DNA from: Micavibrio aeruginosavorus
GTDB lineage: Bacteria > Pseudomonadota > Alphaproteobacteria > Micavibrionales > Micavibrionaceae
Assembly: GCA_003241475.1 (NCBI GenBank)
Contig: QFQB01000001.1
Coordinates: forward strand, 61,103-125,102
DNA length: 64,000 nt
Reading direction: 5' to 3'
Shown here: piece after piece, positions 8,939 through 17,143 of the stretch
Numbering within the stretch: the stretch's first letter is position 1
Layout: each line of letters opens with the position of its first letter
Notes under the pieces: model-generated
What the model was told of the DNA's origin: nothing
Databases searched by the model: none
The model's input: only the letters and a program-made list of their open reading frames with translations
Program-made: the position numbers and the translations under genes

Positions 8939-9358
8939 ATGACCAAAATCCTTGCAGCCTGCCTGATGTTAGCCGCACAGACATACTCTGTGCCGCCGGC
9001 TGTGCTCGTAGGAATTCACCAAGTAGAAGGCGGAAAAGTGGGGCAGGCCGTCGGCCCGAACGACAACGGCACCTACGATCTCGGTCCCATGCAGATCAAC
9101 ACATTGTGGATCCCCGAACTGGCCAGCAAATGGGGCGTGACCGAAGGCACCGCCTATCGCTGGGTCCGCGACGATCCTTGCACCAACATGGGCGTTTCCG
9201 CGTGGATTTTGCGCACGCACATGAACGAAACCGGCTCGCTCTCTCAGGCCATCGCCCATTATCATTCCAGAACCCCCCAATACGGCCATCCCTACAAGGG
9301 CAAGGTCGTGGCCGCGATGCGGGCCAAGGGTTTGCTTCGCGACGCCAATACGCGCTAA
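8939..9358 (+). CDS. Lytic transglycosylase (SLT domain), T4SS-associated
   Basis: The 139-residue protein is a minimal transglycosylase domain of the goose-lysozyme/SLT fold. It shows the helix PPAVLVGIHQVEGG with likely catalytic Glu30, the motif YDLGPMQIN (about 58-66) and the late helix SLSQAIAHYHSRTPQYG. Such enzymes cleave glycan strands of peptidoglycan and clear a path for secretion machines, as VirB1 does in type IVA systems. The hydrophobic start of the protein is also the first helix of the domain. There is therefore no separate signal peptide, and how it reaches the periplasm is unclear. It precedes dotD by 139 bases in the same direction. Confidence 0.82.
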   Translation: MTKILAACLMLAAQTYSVPPAVLVGIHQVEGGKVGQAVGPNDNGTYDLGPMQINTLWIPELASKWGVTEGTAYRWVRDDPCTNMGVSAWILRTHMNETGSLSQAIAHYHSRTPQYGHPYKGKVVAAMRAKGLLRDANTR

Positions 9359-9497
9359 GATAAAAACATCAATTCCGCACTTTCTGTAATCGATCAGAAC
9401 CCGAATAAGGCACTGGATTACTTTATGGATTGTCTTGTCCCGTTCTTGACGAGCGGCTAAAGTATTAACTGCATATAGAACCGAGTCGAAAACCTTC

Positions 9498-10013
9498 ATG
9501 ATCCACACCAAGAAAATCAGACGTTTCCTGCCGTGTGCGGCTGTTTTGGGCAGCGCATTGCTTTTGTTGTCCGCTTGCCAGCTGCCGGAAAGAAAAGCGC
9601 AGGTCGTGACCTCGCCCGACAAGGTTTCCTTAATGATGGCCGAAGCCGCCGACAAAGCCTCTACGTCTTTGGAGGCTTTGGCCGCCATCGAACAGCAAAA
9701 GTCTCCCGGCGTTGCCGTGCAGCCGATCAGCAATGCGCCTGAAGAGCTGGCGCGCGCCATCACCATCACATGGGTTGGCCCGCCCGAACAGATTCTGCGC
9801 AAGCTTGCGGATCGCGCCAGCTATAACTTCGTCACGCTCGGAAATCGTCCGCCCGTGCCGCTCGTCATCAATGTCGATGTGCAAAACCAGCCTGTTATCG
9901 AGGTCTTGCGCGATGTCGGCCTGCAACTCGGCGTGCGTGGCGACGTAAAGGTGGATGCCGACAAGAAAATTATCGAACTGCATTACGCGCCGGTAACGGG
10001 CGTGGGAGGCTAG
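9498..10013 (+). CDS. dotD: DotD-type lipoprotein of the type IVB outer-membrane core
   Basis: DotD is an outer-membrane lipoprotein that, with DotC and DotH, forms the outer core of the Dot/Icm channel; its IncI counterpart is TraH. The 171-residue product has a lipoprotein signal with LSAC (Cys27). Its C-terminal domain (about 85-165) has the family ITITWVGPPEQILRKLADRA strand-helix pattern and ends in a beta hairpin. That domain has the secretin N0-like fold in solved DotD structures. The gene is 4 bases upstream of dotC, and dotC, dotB and icmT follow in the same order as traH-I-J-K of IncI plasmids. Confidence 0.9.
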   Translation: MIHTKKIRRFLPCAAVLGSALLLLSACQLPERKAQVVTSPDKVSLMMAEAADKASTSLEALAAIEQQKSPGVAVQPISNAPEELARAITITWVGPPEQILRKLADRASYNFVTLGNRPPVPLVINVDVQNQPVIEVLRDVGLQLGVRGDVKVDADKKIIELHYAPVTGVGG

Positions 10014-10017
10014 GCTG

Positions 10018-10863
10018 ATGCGCTTTGGCTTCACCACATTCGCAACAATCGGCCTTTCTGTTTTGATGCTTTCCGGCGTCGCTTTTGCGGCCCCGAACAG
10101 CCTGAACGAACTTCCGCCGCCGCCGAGCAAGCAAGAGCTGCAAGCCATCCGCAAGGAAAAGCAGGATGCAGGCGAAGAAGGTAAATCCGCTCTTCCCATT
10201 GATATCCGCAATGACGCAATGAAAGAGTCCGCCTTGTCTTACGGCGCCCGCGGCGGCTTGAATTGGCGCACTTATTACATTCGTCAGGAAATGGAATCCC
10301 GCGCCCGCTACATGGACAAGGTGTTCGATTTTCACCAGCTTTTGATCGCCGCGCCGTCAGGCCTTTTGATCGAGCCTCCTGTCATCGGCGAGAGCGCGGA
10401 CGCCATGATTATCGATCAAGGCGGCCTTGAAGCCGCTGTCGCAGACCGCGTTTACAACATTGGACGCAATGCCCGCATCGTTTCCGCCGCGCGCACATGG
10501 CGCATGTATCTGGAGCGCCAATGGGGCGAGGTCAGCCCGCCACCGGATATTCTTCTTCCTGTAAACAAGGAAGAGCAGAAGAAATGGGATGCTTGGTTCG
10601 ACAAAGGCTGGGAAGCCGGTGTCGCGCAGGCCGACGAGATTTTTCAGGCCGACCTCAACAAGCTGTCTTCCGATTATCAAGGAATGGTTCGCTACCGCAC
10701 CTTGCTCGCGCAAGGGATGGTATCCCCTCCCTATGCCTTGCAGGTTGATCGTGGTGTGACGGGCGGCGGTAACGAAATGCGCGTCGGCGATCGCAATGTC
10801 TCCATCACCGGCCTGCCTTCACTTCAGACAGGAACGCAGGAATGGTTGCCCGCAAACCGATAA
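10018..10863 (+). CDS. dotC: DotC-type outer-core protein
   Basis: DotC works with DotD to place DotH in the outer membrane. The 281-residue protein matches the family through LPPPPSKQELQAIR near the mature start, ALSYGARGGLNWRTYYIRQ (about 77-95), the DFHQLLI segment (about 105) and a C-terminal GVTGGG and TGTQEWLP. The signal peptide ends SGVAFA-AP (about residue 24). Unlike Legionella DotC, which is a lipoprotein, I see no lipobox and no cysteine at all in this sequence, so it should be a soluble or peripherally bound periplasmic protein. It overlaps dotB by 22 bases. Confidence 0.9.
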   Translation: MRFGFTTFATIGLSVLMLSGVAFAAPNSLNELPPPPSKQELQAIRKEKQDAGEEGKSALPIDIRNDAMKESALSYGARGGLNWRTYYIRQEMESRARYMDKVFDFHQLLIAAPSGLLIEPPVIGESADAMIIDQGGLEAAVADRVYNIGRNARIVSAARTWRMYLERQWGEVSPPPDILLPVNKEEQKKWDAWFDKGWEAGVAQADEIFQADLNKLSSDYQGMVRYRTLLAQGMVSPPYALQVDRGVTGGGNEMRVGDRNVSITGLPSLQTGTQEWLPANR

Positions 10864-12011
10864 GCCTTCTTAAAGGCAAGGACAATATCGCGGAAACGTG
10901 GGCGGAAGAACCGCCGCGCTTTACCGACGATCATATCGACGCATTTCTTTTATGGTGCGTTAAGAAAAACTCTTCGGATGTTACCATCCAGACGGACCGT
11001 CCTGTTTACAACGAAATTTACGGCACGCTCTATCCGGCGACGTATCGTCCCGTCGATGCGGCGGATATGAACGTATTTCTGACCAAGATTTACGGCCCTG
11101 AAGCGGGTGCGCGTCTTGCGTCTGGAACGGATCTCGACTTATCTTACGAAATTCGCCCTGACCGCTATACCCGCATCCGTTTCCGCGTAAACGTCACGCC
11201 CGTTCTGTCGCGTGGCCGCGATTCCGCGCAGATCACAATGCGCGTTCTTCCCAACGAACCGCCGACAATGGTGGATTTGAACGTAGAGCAAGACGTCATC
11301 AACAGCTGGGCACCGCGTCAGGGAATGGTGATTATCACAGGGCCGACGGGTTCGGGTAAAACGACATTGCTCGCCGCCGGCATCCGCATGCTGATGGAGC
11401 GCAAGCGCGGATGCGGCAAGGTTGTCTGCTATGAAGCGCCGATCGAATATGTGTATGACGCAATCAAATCCCCGCGCTCGTTGATCTCCCAGACGGAAAT
11501 TCCGCGCCACTTGCCGGATTTCGCCCGTGGCGTGCGCAACGCCCTGCGTCGCAAACCCAATATCATTCTGGTAGGCGAAGCCCGCGACCGCGAAACCATT
11601 TCCGCCGCGATCGAAGCCTCGCAAACAGGCCACTTGGTCTACACAACAACGCACACCACGGGTGTTGCGGCGACCATCCAGCGTATGGTGGCGACGTTCG
11701 AACCGAACGAGCGCTCCGAGCGCGCTTATGCCTTGATGGAAACGGTGCGCCTTGTCGTTACCCAGACATTGGTCCCCAAAATTTCGGGCGGGCGTATGGG
11801 TTGCCGCGAATGGATGCGTTTTACGGATGAGGTCCGGGACAAATTGCTCGGCATGGATTTCAAGGAATGGCCCAATGAAATCCAGCGCATGATCCAGTTT
11901 TACGGGCAGCCGATGGCCAAATCTGCCGGTATTGCCTTTGATGCGGGTCTGATTGACCGCCGCACTTACATTACGCTCTCTTCAAGCACGGGTGCTGGGG
12001 GAGGAGACTAA
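10842..12011 (+). CDS. dotB: DotB secretion ATPase (PilT/VirB11-like)
   Basis: DotB is the hexameric cytoplasmic ATPase at the base of the type IVB machine (TraJ in IncI plasmids). The 389-residue protein has an N-terminal domain (about 25-145) and a RecA-like domain with Walker A GPTGSGKT (167-174, Lys173). The Asp/His boxes and Walker B lie around ILVGEARDRETISAA, with HLVYTTTHT (about 265-273) after it. Similarity is nearest to DotB and PilT among VirB11-type ATPases. It overlaps dotC at the start and icmT by one base at the stop (TAATG), so the genes are translationally coupled. Confidence 0.93.
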   Translation: MVARKPISLLKGKDNIAETWAEEPPRFTDDHIDAFLLWCVKKNSSDVTIQTDRPVYNEIYGTLYPATYRPVDAADMNVFLTKIYGPEAGARLASGTDLDLSYEIRPDRYTRIRFRVNVTPVLSRGRDSAQITMRVLPNEPPTMVDLNVEQDVINSWAPRQGMVIITGPTGSGKTTLLAAGIRMLMERKRGCGKVVCYEAPIEYVYDAIKSPRSLISQTEIPRHLPDFARGVRNALRRKPNIILVGEARDRETISAAIEASQTGHLVYTTTHTTGVAATIQRMVATFEPNERSERAYALMETVRLVVTQTLVPKISGGRMGCREWMRFTDEVRDKLLGMDFKEWPNEIQRMIQFYGQPMAKSAGIAFDAGLIDRRTYITLSSSTGAGGGD

Positions 12012-12310
12012 TGGGTCAGAAAGAAGATACGGAAGAGGAACGGGCGAACTGGCACTGGCGCAATTCCATGCGGCCTGTCCGGTTTTTCGGACTGGACGCG
12101 CGTGCGGCTATCCCCTTCTTCGTTCTTTTGTTCCATGCGCGGCTGGTCACATTTGTCCTGACCCTCATGTTGACGATGGTTTTTGTCGTCCTTGAGCGGC
12201 GGGGTTTAAGCTTCAGTGCGGCCTTGCGGGCTTTCCGCGCTTGGCTTTTGGGGCAAAAACGCCCGGCGTGGATCAGCTTCCACCGCAAGAGAATGCGGGA
12301 TTTCGGCTAG
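12011..12310 (+). CDS. icmT: IcmT-type small membrane protein
   Basis: The 99-residue product matches IcmT/TraK. Its features are the motif NSMRPVRFFGLDARAAIPFF (about 18-37), two short hydrophobic segments (about 30-62) and a C-terminal RAFRAWLLGQKRPAW. IcmT is an inner-membrane component; in Legionella its C-terminal region is needed for pore formation and exit from the host cell. It is typically about 86 residues. The ATG overlaps the dotB stop codon by one base. Confidence 0.92.
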   Translation: MGQKEDTEEERANWHWRNSMRPVRFFGLDARAAIPFFVLLFHARLVTFVLTLMLTMVFVVLERRGLSFSAALRAFRAWLLGQKRPAWISFHRKRMRDFG

Positions 12311-12418
12311 GATCAAAGGCTTGGAGCCCGCGATTCATTCTTGTTATTTTACGAGGGTTTCAGTATTTTCGGGGTTCACGTAAAAAATTAACGGCTCACG
12401 CGAAAAGGTTTTTCGTCC

Positions 12419-13438
12419 ATGGCGGCAACTCAGTTCAAGAAACAGGCTCTTTTTCTTTTCGGCGCGGCCATCATGGGATGGTCCATGCCTGCCCATGCAG
12501 GATTTGAATTCACGCCGCCGCCAAGTGTAGCGCCAGCCGAAGAAACTGCTCAACAGGCTACCGATGCCCCTATGCCGATCGTGTCCACCGAAGCCGTAAC
12601 CGCCGAACCATTGCCGGCTCCCGATCACGTGTTGTCCTTGCCTGTCAGCTACCGCCAAACCGAAAAAGCCTATCCTGCTCCTGCCAACGAGCCGATGGAC
12701 ACACAGGCGCTTTTAAACGCCACGGAAAACAACCAGATGGTAACACTGCCGGGATCGCCGCGTCCGAACAAAGCCGCGCCGTCCTCCGGACAACTGGTCA
12801 TCAACCCATATCCGCTGGATAGCGGAGAAGCCGTTCACGGCGGCGGCATGGGCCGTCTTGCGATCGAGCAGGGCATGATGGAACAATCGGGGAAATTGCA
12901 CCCTGTTCAGGTACCGGGCAACGGCCGGCCCACAGGCATGATCGCCCGCGCGAAAATCTCTTCGCGTCTTGATTCTGGCGAGCAACAATATCTGAGCCGC
13001 GAAGACCGTGAAGATGGTGCAACATTCGCGATCGCTTCTTCCATGACGCCCATTCCCGGTGGCGAAGGCGAGCCTTTATCTGGCATCGAAGCCATGCCGC
13101 TAAAGCCGCGCGGACCTTCTGCCGCGCCCACCGCAATGCCGCGCCCTGCTGTTCCGCAAGGCTATCCGCAACCCGCGGCGGCTCCCGTTTTCGGCACCAA
13201 TGCAGGTTATGCCGAAGCTGTCGGTTTCGGCCGCGATCTTCCTCTTGCGTTGGCTTTAAGTCAGGTTGTCCCGCCGGAATACAGCTACGCGTTCGGTCAG
13301 GATATCAATGTCGGCACGATGGTATCCTGGCAGGGCGGACGTCCATGGCCTGATGTATTGAACGAGATGCTCGCCCAAAACGGGTTGCGCGCCAATATCA
13401 ACGGCAAGCAAGTCACCATCGTTCCGCTTCGTGGATAA
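12419..13438 (+). CDS. Exported protein with secretin N0-like C-terminal domain (TraL position)
   Basis: The 339-residue protein has a signal peptide (cleavage after AHA, residue 27). A long low-complexity region rich in Pro, Ala, Gly and Met (about 30-255) and a compact C-terminal domain (about 265-339) follow. That domain contains the phrases FGRDLPLALALSQVVPPEYS, YAFGQDINVGTMVSWQGGRP and VLNEMLAQNGLRANI and ends in VTIVP. The pattern is that of TcpQ/PilL-like and secretin N0 domains, the same fold class as DotD. Its place after icmT corresponds to traL of IncI plasmids, but I cannot show homology to TraL. A second N0-type component of the outer core is my inference. There is no good Shine-Dalgarno; the start context is GTCCATGGC. 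Confidence 0.72.
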   Translation: MAATQFKKQALFLFGAAIMGWSMPAHAGFEFTPPPSVAPAEETAQQATDAPMPIVSTEAVTAEPLPAPDHVLSLPVSYRQTEKAYPAPANEPMDTQALLNATENNQMVTLPGSPRPNKAAPSSGQLVINPYPLDSGEAVHGGGMGRLAIEQGMMEQSGKLHPVQVPGNGRPTGMIARAKISSRLDSGEQQYLSREDREDGATFAIASSMTPIPGGEGEPLSGIEAMPLKPRGPSAAPTAMPRPAVPQGYPQPAAAPVFGTNAGYAEAVGFGRDLPLALALSQVVPPEYSYAFGQDINVGTMVSWQGGRPWPDVLNEMLAQNGLRANINGKQVTIVPLRG

Positions 13439-13447
13439 TTCGGCCGA

Positions 13448-14575
13448 TTAGTTTAGATAATTCGCCAGAGTCAGCTGGGACAGCAACGCCGTTACCTGAA
13501 ACGACGCCTGAAGTTGCGTTTGTATCTGCAACAGTTTCGCGGATGCTTCCGTGATATCGACATCCTCCACTTCGCCGATGACGTCCTTATAGGCGTTGAT
13601 TTGATCGGTATGCGATGCCTGAACGTTTGAAATCTGCGCTTGTACCTGCGAAAGTTTGAACTGAACCTGTTCGATCCCGTCGAGTGCGTTGTTCAATCCG
13701 GAGATGATGTTATTTAATACGGCGTAGAAATTTTCCTGTTTTTCTTCCGGTGGGTTTGGTGGCGTGTCACCGGCAATTGTCGTCGCCATCGGATCGTTCA
13801 GAGCACCTGGTGCATATTCCACAGGCGGCAAAGCCTGCAAAACACCTAGTAATTTTACGATATCTTTCATCGATGTTTTATTGGCCAGAACCGTATAATC
13901 AAACTCGGAGCTATCGCTGACGCGCACGGTCGTTTTTCCAGCCGTATTATTGGTCAACGCGTTGGAGAACCCAAGTACGGTGTCGGATGTCGCGTTGAAC
14001 GAGGCGATAAACTGGTCGGTGGTGATTGTGCCGTCGCCCCAGTCTCCGATCATGCCGGAGGCGACGAGAGGCGGCTGCGTCAAATCGGAAGAATCCGGAA
14101 TAAACTCGCCGAGCGCGCTTTGAAAAAGGCCAGTATCACTAATAGGGGCCTGCGCGGTGTCGCCGCCGGCGAAAAGATAACGCTCGCCATCCGTCTGGTT
14201 GATGTTGTCCAGAATGAAGTTATAGACGTTTTTCGTCAGCTGCTTGATGCTCTCGAGATCGGGATAATCCCCCTCCTGAACGGCTGTCGTGAGGCCGCTG
14301 ACGATCGTTCCAACCTGCGTTTTGATTTCGGAAACGGATGTGAGCATCAATTTGATGCGGCGGTCCGCGTTGGTAATGTTGTTGGAATAGGTTTCAAGCG
14401 AGTTTACCCCGGCGCGCGCGCGCGTTGTGCGGATGATATCGCTACCAAGACCGGACAGAGTTTGCGTCTTTTTACCCGAAGAAATCTGCGTGGAGAGATC
14501 GCCCAAAGTGGATTGCTGGGTTTTCAGACGCGAAATCTGGTCAAGATACTGTCCAAGGGTTGAAATATTGGCCAT
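13448..14575 (-). CDS. flgL: Flagellar hook-filament junction protein FlgL
   Basis: FlgL (HAP3) joins the hook to the filament. The 375-residue product has the flagellin-type N-terminal coiled-coil (ISTLGQYLDQISRLKTQQ, then LSTQISSGKKTQTLSGLG) and the C-terminal coiled-coil ending ALLSQLTLANYLN, with a variable middle. It lies 17 bases downstream of flgK and is co-transcribed with it. The pair is isolated from other flagellar genes and sits inside the type IVB secretion locus, with its 3' end facing the exported N0-domain gene 9 bases away. Confidence 0.85.
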   Translation of the reverse strand: MANISTLGQYLDQISRLKTQQSTLGDLSTQISSGKKTQTLSGLGSDIIRTTRARAGVNSLETYSNNITNADRRIKLMLTSVSEIKTQVGTIVSGLTTAVQEGDYPDLESIKQLTKNVYNFILDNINQTDGERYLFAGGDTAQAPISDTGLFQSALGEFIPDSSDLTQPPLVASGMIGDWGDGTITTDQFIASFNATSDTVLGFSNALTNNTAGKTTVRVSDSSEFDYTVLANKTSMKDIVKLLGVLQALPPVEYAPGALNDPMATTIAGDTPPNPPEEKQENFYAVLNNIISGLNNALDGIEQVQFKLSQVQAQISNVQASHTDQINAYKDVIGEVEDVDITEASAKLLQIQTQLQASFQVTALLSQLTLANYLN

Positions 14576-14592
14576 GTGACTCTCCTGTTACC

Positions 14593-17040
14593 TTAGATCG
14601 AATTTAAAAGTTCCTGAAACATTTCATCCGCCGCGGTAACGGCGCGCGCGGCGGCGGCATAAGCGGTCTGGATAACGATCAGGGTTGAAAGTTCTTCGTC
14701 AATGTTCACTCCCGTTTCATTCAGGAAACGCTCGGACAAAAGATCGTGGAGCGATGTGGCATCTCCTTGCGCAGAAGCATTCTCGATGACGTCCTGCGCT
14801 TGGGCGTTCACCATCTTCTGGCCAAAATCGATAATGGAACCATCGGTCAGAATATCGCTGTTCATATTGGCTTCGGGACCAAGGAAATTGCGTCGGAATC
14901 CCACATAAACGCCCGATCCCGCGTAAGTCTCGGACTGATAGGCGACATTCTGGATGGGAGAGCTTTCCAAAACGCTCGTACCATTAACGGTATAGCTACC
15001 AAAGAGAGCGCTGACGAGACCGACGCCTGCAGGCAGCGCAGCCAATACAGGGTTAACGGCACCTGTTGTCGTGCCGGGACCGGAGATAATGCGAATATCT
15101 CCACCGAAGTTAGGACCGCCGTTTGTATCGTCCATTCCCGGGCGTAAAGAAATAGTGCCCGCCACGGCATCATAATCTACATAAAGGCCCGGAACGCCGG
15201 TCTGGGTAAGGGGGTTGAATTCTAGTTTTGCAACAAGGTCTGTAACTGTTTCACCCGGTTCGACAGTAATGCGGTACAGTTCGCCCGTCCCGACCTGAAT
15301 ATCAAAATAGGGATCTTCTGTCGTATAACTTGCTTCGGTAAAGCCGAGCGCTCCGAACCCTGTTGCGGTCATCGCATTGGTAAAGCCTGTTGCAGAAAGC
15401 TGGACGTTGGCTCTGGATTGTATCGAAAGTTGCCCATTGGTATTTTTGGTCGCCGTCGTGGTCAGACCAGCGGGTAGTGCGGCGGCGGTGATTTGTGAGT
15501 TGATTTCCGCGATAATTTGATCGAGTGCATTGTTGACCCCAGGCGATCCAATAGGAAAGTTTGTGCCTGCGTCACTCAAATCTATGTCGAAGTTGACAGG
15601 ACCAAGGCCAAGGCGCGGCTCTTCAAGCGTTATGCGGAAGCTGTCATCGTTGGGCCAGTTCGGAAAAAACTCCTGCAATTGGTCGGCGATATCGTTGCCA
15701 CCTGCGGCAGCATCATCAATTTGCGCAAAAGAGGCAAGGTCAATTCCGCCTACGACATTGTTTCTTGAATAAAGGCCAAGCCATTGCTGAAGGTCAGTTG
15801 CGGGGGCAGTTAGGTTGAGATCGGTTGTTCCCGTTGCTTGCTGGTAATTGGTTTCACCAAAGCCGAATTCTATGACCCGGCGAATGACCTCGTTGGATGC
15901 CGTGGGTATTGAGACATCAGAATTATACGTTCCTTGTTGAATCAAAGACACGTCGTTTACTATGTTCTGGTTGACGCGGATGATTGTGGCAAAACCGACG
16001 TAAGCAACCGGCGTTGGTGGATTAGTCGAAAGATCCGGCGGCGCATCGGAGGGTACGGCACCAGTCTGGTCGGTGAACAAGCGCAAGCCTTGTGCGTCCA
16101 TACGCACAGCAAGCTTGTGCGCCACTTCGTCCGCTTGTGCCTGATACTGGACAAGAGTGTTATCCCGTAAGTCTATCAAGGCTCCGAGCTTTCCGCTTAC
16201 GTTCGTCGGTGTGATATCAACGGCGCGCGGGTTTTTGGCTGGGTCGCCGCCTACATAAATTCCGGCAACACTTCCAGGGTAAGTCGTTGACGGGCCGATA
16301 ACGGACGGATTAAAGAATACTTCTGTCGGGCGCTCGTCCGTCAATTGTACGCCTGTAACTGTCTGGATAACCAGAACACCGTCGCCGCGTGAAAAAGAGG
16401 TTATGCCGATCAATCCCGACAGTTCCTTGATGGCCTCATCGCGATGGTCTTCAAGACCTGCTGTTGAGCGGCTCAGGTTGGCCGCGCCCTTAATCTGACT
16501 GTTCAGATTGGCGATAGATTCCAAAAGCGTATTAATCCGATTTACCGTTTCCTCCATTTCGTCCTGTGCGTTGTTACGCTGGTCTGTTATAAGTTTTCCG
16601 AAATCGTTGAGCTTTTGTGCGACGGTTTGGGCTTGCGCCAGTGTGGCTTGTTGCAAAAACCCGTCGGAGGGCGAATCCGACAAAGCGGAAAAAGAATCCT
16701 TCAAATCGGCAATTTCTGCCGCGATCGAAGATTCCTTGTTGGTTACGCCGTGGAATTTTTCGATAGTATCGAGATAGGTGGCCTTCGTGCTCAATTCAGA
16801 GACCGAACTGACTTGCGTCCATAATTCTTTTTCAAGATTCATGTCCACCTTGCGGATCATGGTCTCACTTTGAACGCCGATAATATCTCCAGTTGAATCA
16901 ATAACTTGTGTCGTCTGTGGTAGAATTTTCCGTGTATAGCCGGGGGTGGTGGCATTCGACACGTTGTTCGAAATGACCGTTAACTGTTGCTGGGCAACGC
17001 GGAGCCCCGAGAGGGCGGCATTAAGTGCCTGAAACGACAT
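14593..17040 (-). CDS. flgK: Flagellar hook-associated protein FlgK
   Basis: FlgK (HAP1) forms the first ring between hook and filament. The 815-residue product begins with the diagnostic FQALNAALSGLRVAQQQLTV, followed by SNNVSNATTPGYTRK. It ends with the paired helix that carries the family C-terminus (INIDEELSTLIVIQTAYAAA, then DEMFQELL, with Ile-Asn read as Val-Asn-Ile-Asp in the sequence). It is much longer than enterobacterial FlgK (about 550 residues); the extra length is a Thr/Asn/Gly-rich beta region at about 330-700 that would be surface-exposed. A near-consensus sigma-54 promoter lies 76-91 bases upstream. The protein is exported by the flagellar apparatus, so no signal peptide is expected or seen. 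Confidence 0.93.
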   Translation of the reverse strand: MSFQALNAALSGLRVAQQQLTVISNNVSNATTPGYTRKILPQTTQVIDSTGDIIGVQSETMIRKVDMNLEKELWTQVSSVSELSTKATYLDTIEKFHGVTNKESSIAAEIADLKDSFSALSDSPSDGFLQQATLAQAQTVAQKLNDFGKLITDQRNNAQDEMEETVNRINTLLESIANLNSQIKGAANLSRSTAGLEDHRDEAIKELSGLIGITSFSRGDGVLVIQTVTGVQLTDERPTEVFFNPSVIGPSTTYPGSVAGIYVGGDPAKNPRAVDITPTNVSGKLGALIDLRDNTLVQYQAQADEVAHKLAVRMDAQGLRLFTDQTGAVPSDAPPDLSTNPPTPVAYVGFATIIRVNQNIVNDVSLIQQGTYNSDVSIPTASNEVIRRVIEFGFGETNYQQATGTTDLNLTAPATDLQQWLGLYSRNNVVGGIDLASFAQIDDAAAGGNDIADQLQEFFPNWPNDDSFRITLEEPRLGLGPVNFDIDLSDAGTNFPIGSPGVNNALDQIIAEINSQITAAALPAGLTTTATKNTNGQLSIQSRANVQLSATGFTNAMTATGFGALGFTEASYTTEDPYFDIQVGTGELYRITVEPGETVTDLVAKLEFNPLTQTGVPGLYVDYDAVAGTISLRPGMDDTNGGPNFGGDIRIISGPGTTTGAVNPVLAALPAGVGLVSALFGSYTVNGTSVLESSPIQNVAYQSETYAGSGVYVGFRRNFLGPEANMNSDILTDGSIIDFGQKMVNAQAQDVIENASAQGDATSLHDLLSERFLNETGVNIDEELSTLIVIQTAYAAAARAVTAADEMFQELLNSI

Positions 17041-17115
17041 ATTTCTCTTACCGTGTCCTTACATACAATCTGTCCAGCGCCTTAAGATGGCGCATTTACA
17101 TCTCGGATAGGACAT

Positions 17116-17131
17116 TGCAAGGATGGTGCCA
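17116..17131 (-). promoter_or_regulatory. Sigma-54 (-24/-12) promoter of flgKL
   Basis: Read leftward the sequence is TGGCACCATCCTTGCA. It differs from the consensus TGGCACG-N4-TTGCA at a single base and has exactly 10 bases between the invariant GG and GC. It sits in the 103-base gap upstream of flgK, giving a leader of about 65 bases. Sigma-54 control of hook-associated genes is known in Caulobacter and other alphaproteobacteria. I found no comparable site elsewhere in the window by eye. Confidence 0.78.
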
Positions 17132-17143
17132 GAAATACGGTGA

